DNA of 53,890 nucleotides from the NCBI GenBank assembly GCA_944391065.1, contig CALXSH010000008.1:1-53890 (forward strand). The letters run 5' to 3'. This DNA is from an uncultured Kiritimatiellota bacterium (GTDB taxonomy: Bacteria; Verrucomicrobiota; Kiritimatiellia; RFP12; DVOR01). This document shows positions 51,034 through 53,890 of the stretch, in pieces. How positions within the stretch are numbered: position 1 is the stretch's first letter; every line of letters starts with the position of its first letter. The notes beneath the pieces were generated by a model. That model saw nothing but the letters and a program-made list of their open reading frames with translations, was not told the DNA's origin and did no database searches. The position numbers and the translations under genes were made by a program.

Positions 51034-51043
51034 TCCACCATAA
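51034..51043 (+). other. attR core
   Basis: TCCACCATAA, identical to attL. The sequence to the right matches the position expected for the original 3' flank of tRNA-Ala(CGC): a short spacer and a terminator. Confidence 0.75.
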
Positions 51044-51059
51044 ATGACGAAGCAAAGTC

Positions 51060-51088
51060 TGAGGTCCTTTCGGGGGCCTCTTTTTTGT
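51060..51088 (+). terminator. Original terminator of tRNA-Ala(CGC)
   Basis: GAGGTCC and GGGCCTC-type stem around a TTTCGG loop, followed by TTTTTTG. It now lies about 30.8 kb away from its tRNA because of the prophage. Confidence 0.7.
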
Positions 51089-51131
51089 GTCTGTGCGGCA
51101 TGGGGCCGCAGGGCGTCGCGCGCCGTAATGT

Positions 51132-51197
51132 GTCAAATGAAAAGTGCACCGAACGAGGCGTAAGTGCCGCTATTCGTCAAATAGAAAGTGCACCGAA
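51132..51197 (+). repeat. 22-bp direct repeat pair, possible IS end
   Basis: GTCAAATGAAAAGTGCACCG (from 51132) and GTCAAATAGAAAGTGCACCG (from 51176) match at 20 of 22 positions when extended by AA and lie 44 bp apart. The first is preceded by TGT. Several spaced terminal repeats starting TGT are typical of IS21-type ends, but no istA/istB is present. Confidence 0.4.
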
Positions 51198-51198
51198 G

Positions 51199-51377
51199 CC
51201 TATTGCTCCGGCAGTTAAATATCAGCATGAGCGGCATACTGGACGTGCCTGTCCTTGAAGTAGCCTTTTACACGCTCTGGGGTGGATTTGAGCATCTGCA
51301 TATGAGATTCGGCTTTTTCCAGCAGCTTTTCACGCGACCTTCGCGGCTTCCAGATATTTAACTGCCAGAGCAATAGG
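51199..51377. mobile_element. 179-bp MITE-like or internally deleted insertion sequence
   Basis: Ends in 25-bp inverted repeats (51199-51223 and 51353-51377) differing at one base. The interior encodes, on the minus strand, the last ~40 residues of what looks like a transposase (REKLLEKAESHMQMLKSTPE...), with a stop inside the left repeat. The right repeat runs straight into the truncated first CRISPR repeat. Confidence 0.6.
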
Positions 51378-53890
51378 GTTTGATACACTAGTTTCCCGAC
51401 GGAGTTTAGCCACCGGACAGTTGTGAAAAGACACCCATTTAGGGTTTGATACACTGGAACGCCTCGTCTCGGTCGCCCTGACCAGTTGTGAAAAGACACC
51501 CATTTAGGGTTTGATACACTCACGCAGAAGCCCGCCCCTCGGCTATCCTAGTTGTGAAAAGACACCCATTTAGGGTTTGATACACTCGACCCAAAACCAT
51601 CCCCTCGGACTTACAGTTGTGAAAAGACACCCATTTAGGGTTTGATACACTCATAAACGGACATACTAATCCTCATAATCAGTTGTGAAAAGACACCCAT
51701 TTAGGGTTTGATACACTCATAAACGGACATACTAATCCTCATAATCAGTTGTGAAAAGACACCCATTTAGGGTTTGATACACTCGCCGCTACGACCCGTT
51801 TGACGGCCACATGTTGTGAAAAGACACCCATTTAGGGTTTGATACACTTGACGATTACGAGGGCGACGGCCTCGGATAGTTGTGAAAAGACACCCATTTA
51901 GGGTTTGATACACTGCTGATACGACAGGTCCGCACGCACGGAGGGTTGTGAAAAGACACCCATTTAGGGTTTGATACACTGGGCGCTCGGTCTTGCCCTA
52001 AACAACGACGGTTGTGAAAAGACACCCATTTAGGGTTTGATACACTCTTCTTGGTTGTCATCTCTGCGACGGCGGAGTTGTGAAAAGACACCCATTTAGG
52101 GTTTGATACACTCTACGTCTTCCGCACCGACAACGCCATCCCGTTGTGAAAAGACACCCATTTAGGGTTTGATACACTCAAGTAGGGCGTCGGCTTGTCG
52201 GCATAACCGTTGTGAAAAGACACCCATTTAGGGTTTGATACACTCGCAACAGAGTACCCCGCCACCAACCGCAGGTTGTGAAAAGACACCCATTTAGGGT
52301 TTGATACACTGAAGACTAGATCGGAAAGCGTGGTTAGAATGTTGTGAAAAGACACCCATTTAGGGTTTGATACACTTCTTAGCGCAACAATCGAGAAATT
52401 GCACAGTTGTGAAAAGACACCCATTTAGGGTTTGATACACTAAGTTCAAGCGGGTCATCGGCATTCCCCGCGTTGTGAAAAGACACCCATTTAGGGTTTG
52501 ATACACTTTCGGCATCCGAAGGCACCAGAGCCGCCTCGTTGTGAAAAGACACCCATTTAGGGTTTGATACACTTGATCAGATTAAAAATCCTATTGATTT
52601 CGGGTTGTGAAAAGACACCCATTTAGGGTTTGATACACTTTTTACCTGGAGAAGTTCGCGGTGGACGCGTTGTGAAAAGACACCCATTTAGGGTTTGATA
52701 CACTCCAACTACGCGCGCGGCATCTATCCCGACCGTTGTGAAAAGACACCCATTTAGGGTTTGATACACTTCGATGATGGCGTTGGTTTTGACGGCGCTG
52801 GTTGTGAAAAGACACCCATTTAGGGTTTGATACACTTGGCGGTGGAGGAGGGCGATCTGGACGGCGGTTGTGAAAAGACACCCATTTAGGGTTTGATACA
52901 CTCGTCACCGGCATCGCGCGCTCGACCAGCGTGTTGTGAAAAGACACCCATTTAGGGTTTGATACACTGAGGGGGCGGAGAAAGCGACGAACGAGGTCGT
53001 TGTGAAAAGACACCCATTTAGGGTTTGATACACTAGAAATCTCTCGTACGGGGGCCACTTGGGAGTTGTGAAAAGACACCCATTTAGGGTTTGATACACT
53101 CACTATGCCCATCATCATCCCTGACATCCTGTTGTGAAAAGACACCCATTTAGGGTTTGATACACTCAACTTTGCCGGTGCGATAAACGAGATCGAGTTG
53201 TGAAAAGACACCCATTTAGGGTTTGATACACTCTATCAGTGCCATAAAAAGGCAAAGAGCCAGTTGTGAAAAGACACCCATTTAGGGTTTGATACACTAA
53301 AACGCCGTGGATAGTGAAGAGCGTCTGGTTGTGAAAAGACACCCATTTAGGGTTTGATACACTGCCGATTGCGGTGAAGTTCGCTGAGTCGTTGTTGTGA
53401 AAAGACACCCATTTAGGGTTTGATACACTACCGTCCGACCTCGTTCCAGCGCAGGCGCAGTTGTGAAAAGACACCCATTTAGGGTTTGATACACTCCACC
53501 AATGCGCGGCGGTGAGGGCGAAGTGGTTGTGAAAAGACACCCATTTAGGGTTTGATACACTTTATCCCGCAAAACGTTTACCATGCAGTAGTTGTGAAAA
53601 GACACCCATTTAGGGTTTGATACACTCTTCGTCTTCGGCGGAAACAAGCGCCTGCTGTTGTGAAAAGACACCCATTTAGGGTTTGATACACTATAGACGT
53701 TGTCCATGATAGGATAGATAGGGTTGTGAAAAGACACCCATTTAGGGTTTGATACACTCAACGCGGTCAATCGGCGGCTGCTCGCGGAGTTGTGAAAAGA
53801 CACCCATTTAGGGTTTGATACACTTGGTTTTGAGCCGCGCACGGCTGGTTTTTAGTTGTGAAAAGACACCCATTTAGGGTTTGATACACT
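51374..53890 (+). CRISPR. CRISPR array, 38 full repeats plus one truncated; type II-like
   Basis: A 36-bp repeat starts at 51420, 51485, 51551 and so on every 65-66 bp to 53855. It begins GTTGTGAAAAGACACC and ends GGGTTTGATACACT; all copies look identical. Spacers are 29-30 nt. A 5'-truncated repeat (last 16 nt, 51374-51389) precedes an extra 30-nt spacer (51390-51419). The spacers at 51652 and 51718 are identical. Four spacers match the adjacent prophage: 52047-52076 (terminase, 29/30), 52113-52142 (fibre protease, 30/30), 53430-53459 (pre-terminase gene, 30/30) and 53496-53525 (fibre protease, 29/30). Repeat length, spacer length, a GTTGT start and a 3' PAM support type II-C. No cas gene or tracrRNA is seen here; the array runs off the window edge. 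Confidence 0.97.

Larger units (their letters stand above)
20271..51043. mobile_element. Siphovirus-like prophage integrated in tRNA-Ala(CGC)
   Basis: About 30.8 kb between two copies of TCCACCATAA (20271-20280 and 51034-51043). The left end has a serine integrase reading toward the tRNA. Early genes follow, then a full morphogenesis set in lambda order. To the right of 51043 comes a tRNA-style terminator, as expected for the original host flank of tRNA-Ala(CGC). The element looks complete: packaging, head, tail and spanin genes are all open. No endolysin, classical CI-type repressor or excisionase was recognised. Confidence 0.88.

Noticed and set aside
51325-51340. CTTTTCAC near the array as a tracrRNA anti-repeat
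   Set aside because: The match to the repeat complement is only about 8 nt and lies in the transposase-tail coding sequence; no terminator-hairpin series follows.
52113-53842. Long open frames on the minus strand across the CRISPR array with repeated VSNPKWVSFHN or VYQTLNGCLFTT units
   Set aside because: They are translations of the CRISPR repeat itself. The unit follows the repeat length and the variable parts are spacers; no ribosome sites.

Overview
The window looks like a chromosomal segment of a GC-rich bacterium of the PVC group, probably a gut-type Kiritimatiellota/Lentisphaerota relative. The clues are a PEP-CTERM protein, a very long Chlamydia-style GreA (717 aa), outer-membrane porin and lipoproteins, and phage spanins, which imply two membranes. 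The phylum is an inference; no rRNA is present.

Layout. (1) 1-3714: non-coding DNA with palindromes, a PEP-CTERM protein, and a two-gene Septu-type defence operon (AAA ATPase plus HNH nuclease). (2) 3849-11685: housekeeping DNA: HAD phosphatase, tRNAs Pro-Leu-Glu-Glu-Ser, clpX, an MBL hydrolase, two identical tRNA-Ala(GGC) units, greA, nrnA and tRNA-Thr. (3) 11781-20102: a phosphate block in one direction: porin, pstS, pstC, pstA, pstB, phoU, phoB, phoR, with 11-bp repeats resembling Pho boxes before the porin and pstS. (4) 20202-51043: tRNA-Ala(CGC) followed by an apparently complete ~30.8-kb siphovirus-like prophage bounded by a 10-bp core (TCCACCATAA) at 20271 and 51034. Its early part holds a serine integrase, small regulatory ORFs, a C5 methyltransferase and a primase-helicase. 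Its late part follows the lambda order: terminase, gpW-like protein, portal, protease/scaffold, capsid, connectors, tail tube, G/GT with a -1 frameshift, tape measure, fibres, spanins. (5) 51044-53890: host tRNA terminator, insertion-sequence debris, and a CRISPR array of 38 full 36-bp repeats with 29-30-nt spacers running off the end of the window.

The most interesting result is how the last two parts relate. At least four spacers match the prophage next door: two perfectly (30/30) and two at 29/30. All four protospacers share G at +2, G at +5 and C at +6 on the 3' side, which gives a candidate PAM, fixes the array orientation and points to a type II (probably II-C) system. The 3' half of each repeat carries the same -10-like sequence (TTTGATAC) found before the host tRNA genes, with 14 nt shared with the tRNA-Ala(CGC) promoter, so each spacer may have its own promoter. 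No cas gene lies in the window. Two of the four spacers hit the DNA encoding the His and Asp motifs of a trypsin-like domain at the C terminus of a phage tail protein.

The prophage has further unusual points. attP lies inside the integrase gene, so integration replaces the last 28 residues of the phage-form integrase with 14 residues encoded antisense to the host tRNA. A clear slippery heptamer (CCCTTTG) joins G to T. Rz1 is nested out of frame in Rz. A large imperfect hairpin follows the primase-helicase. The base composition of the + strand flips from G-rich to C-rich inside the terminase gene.
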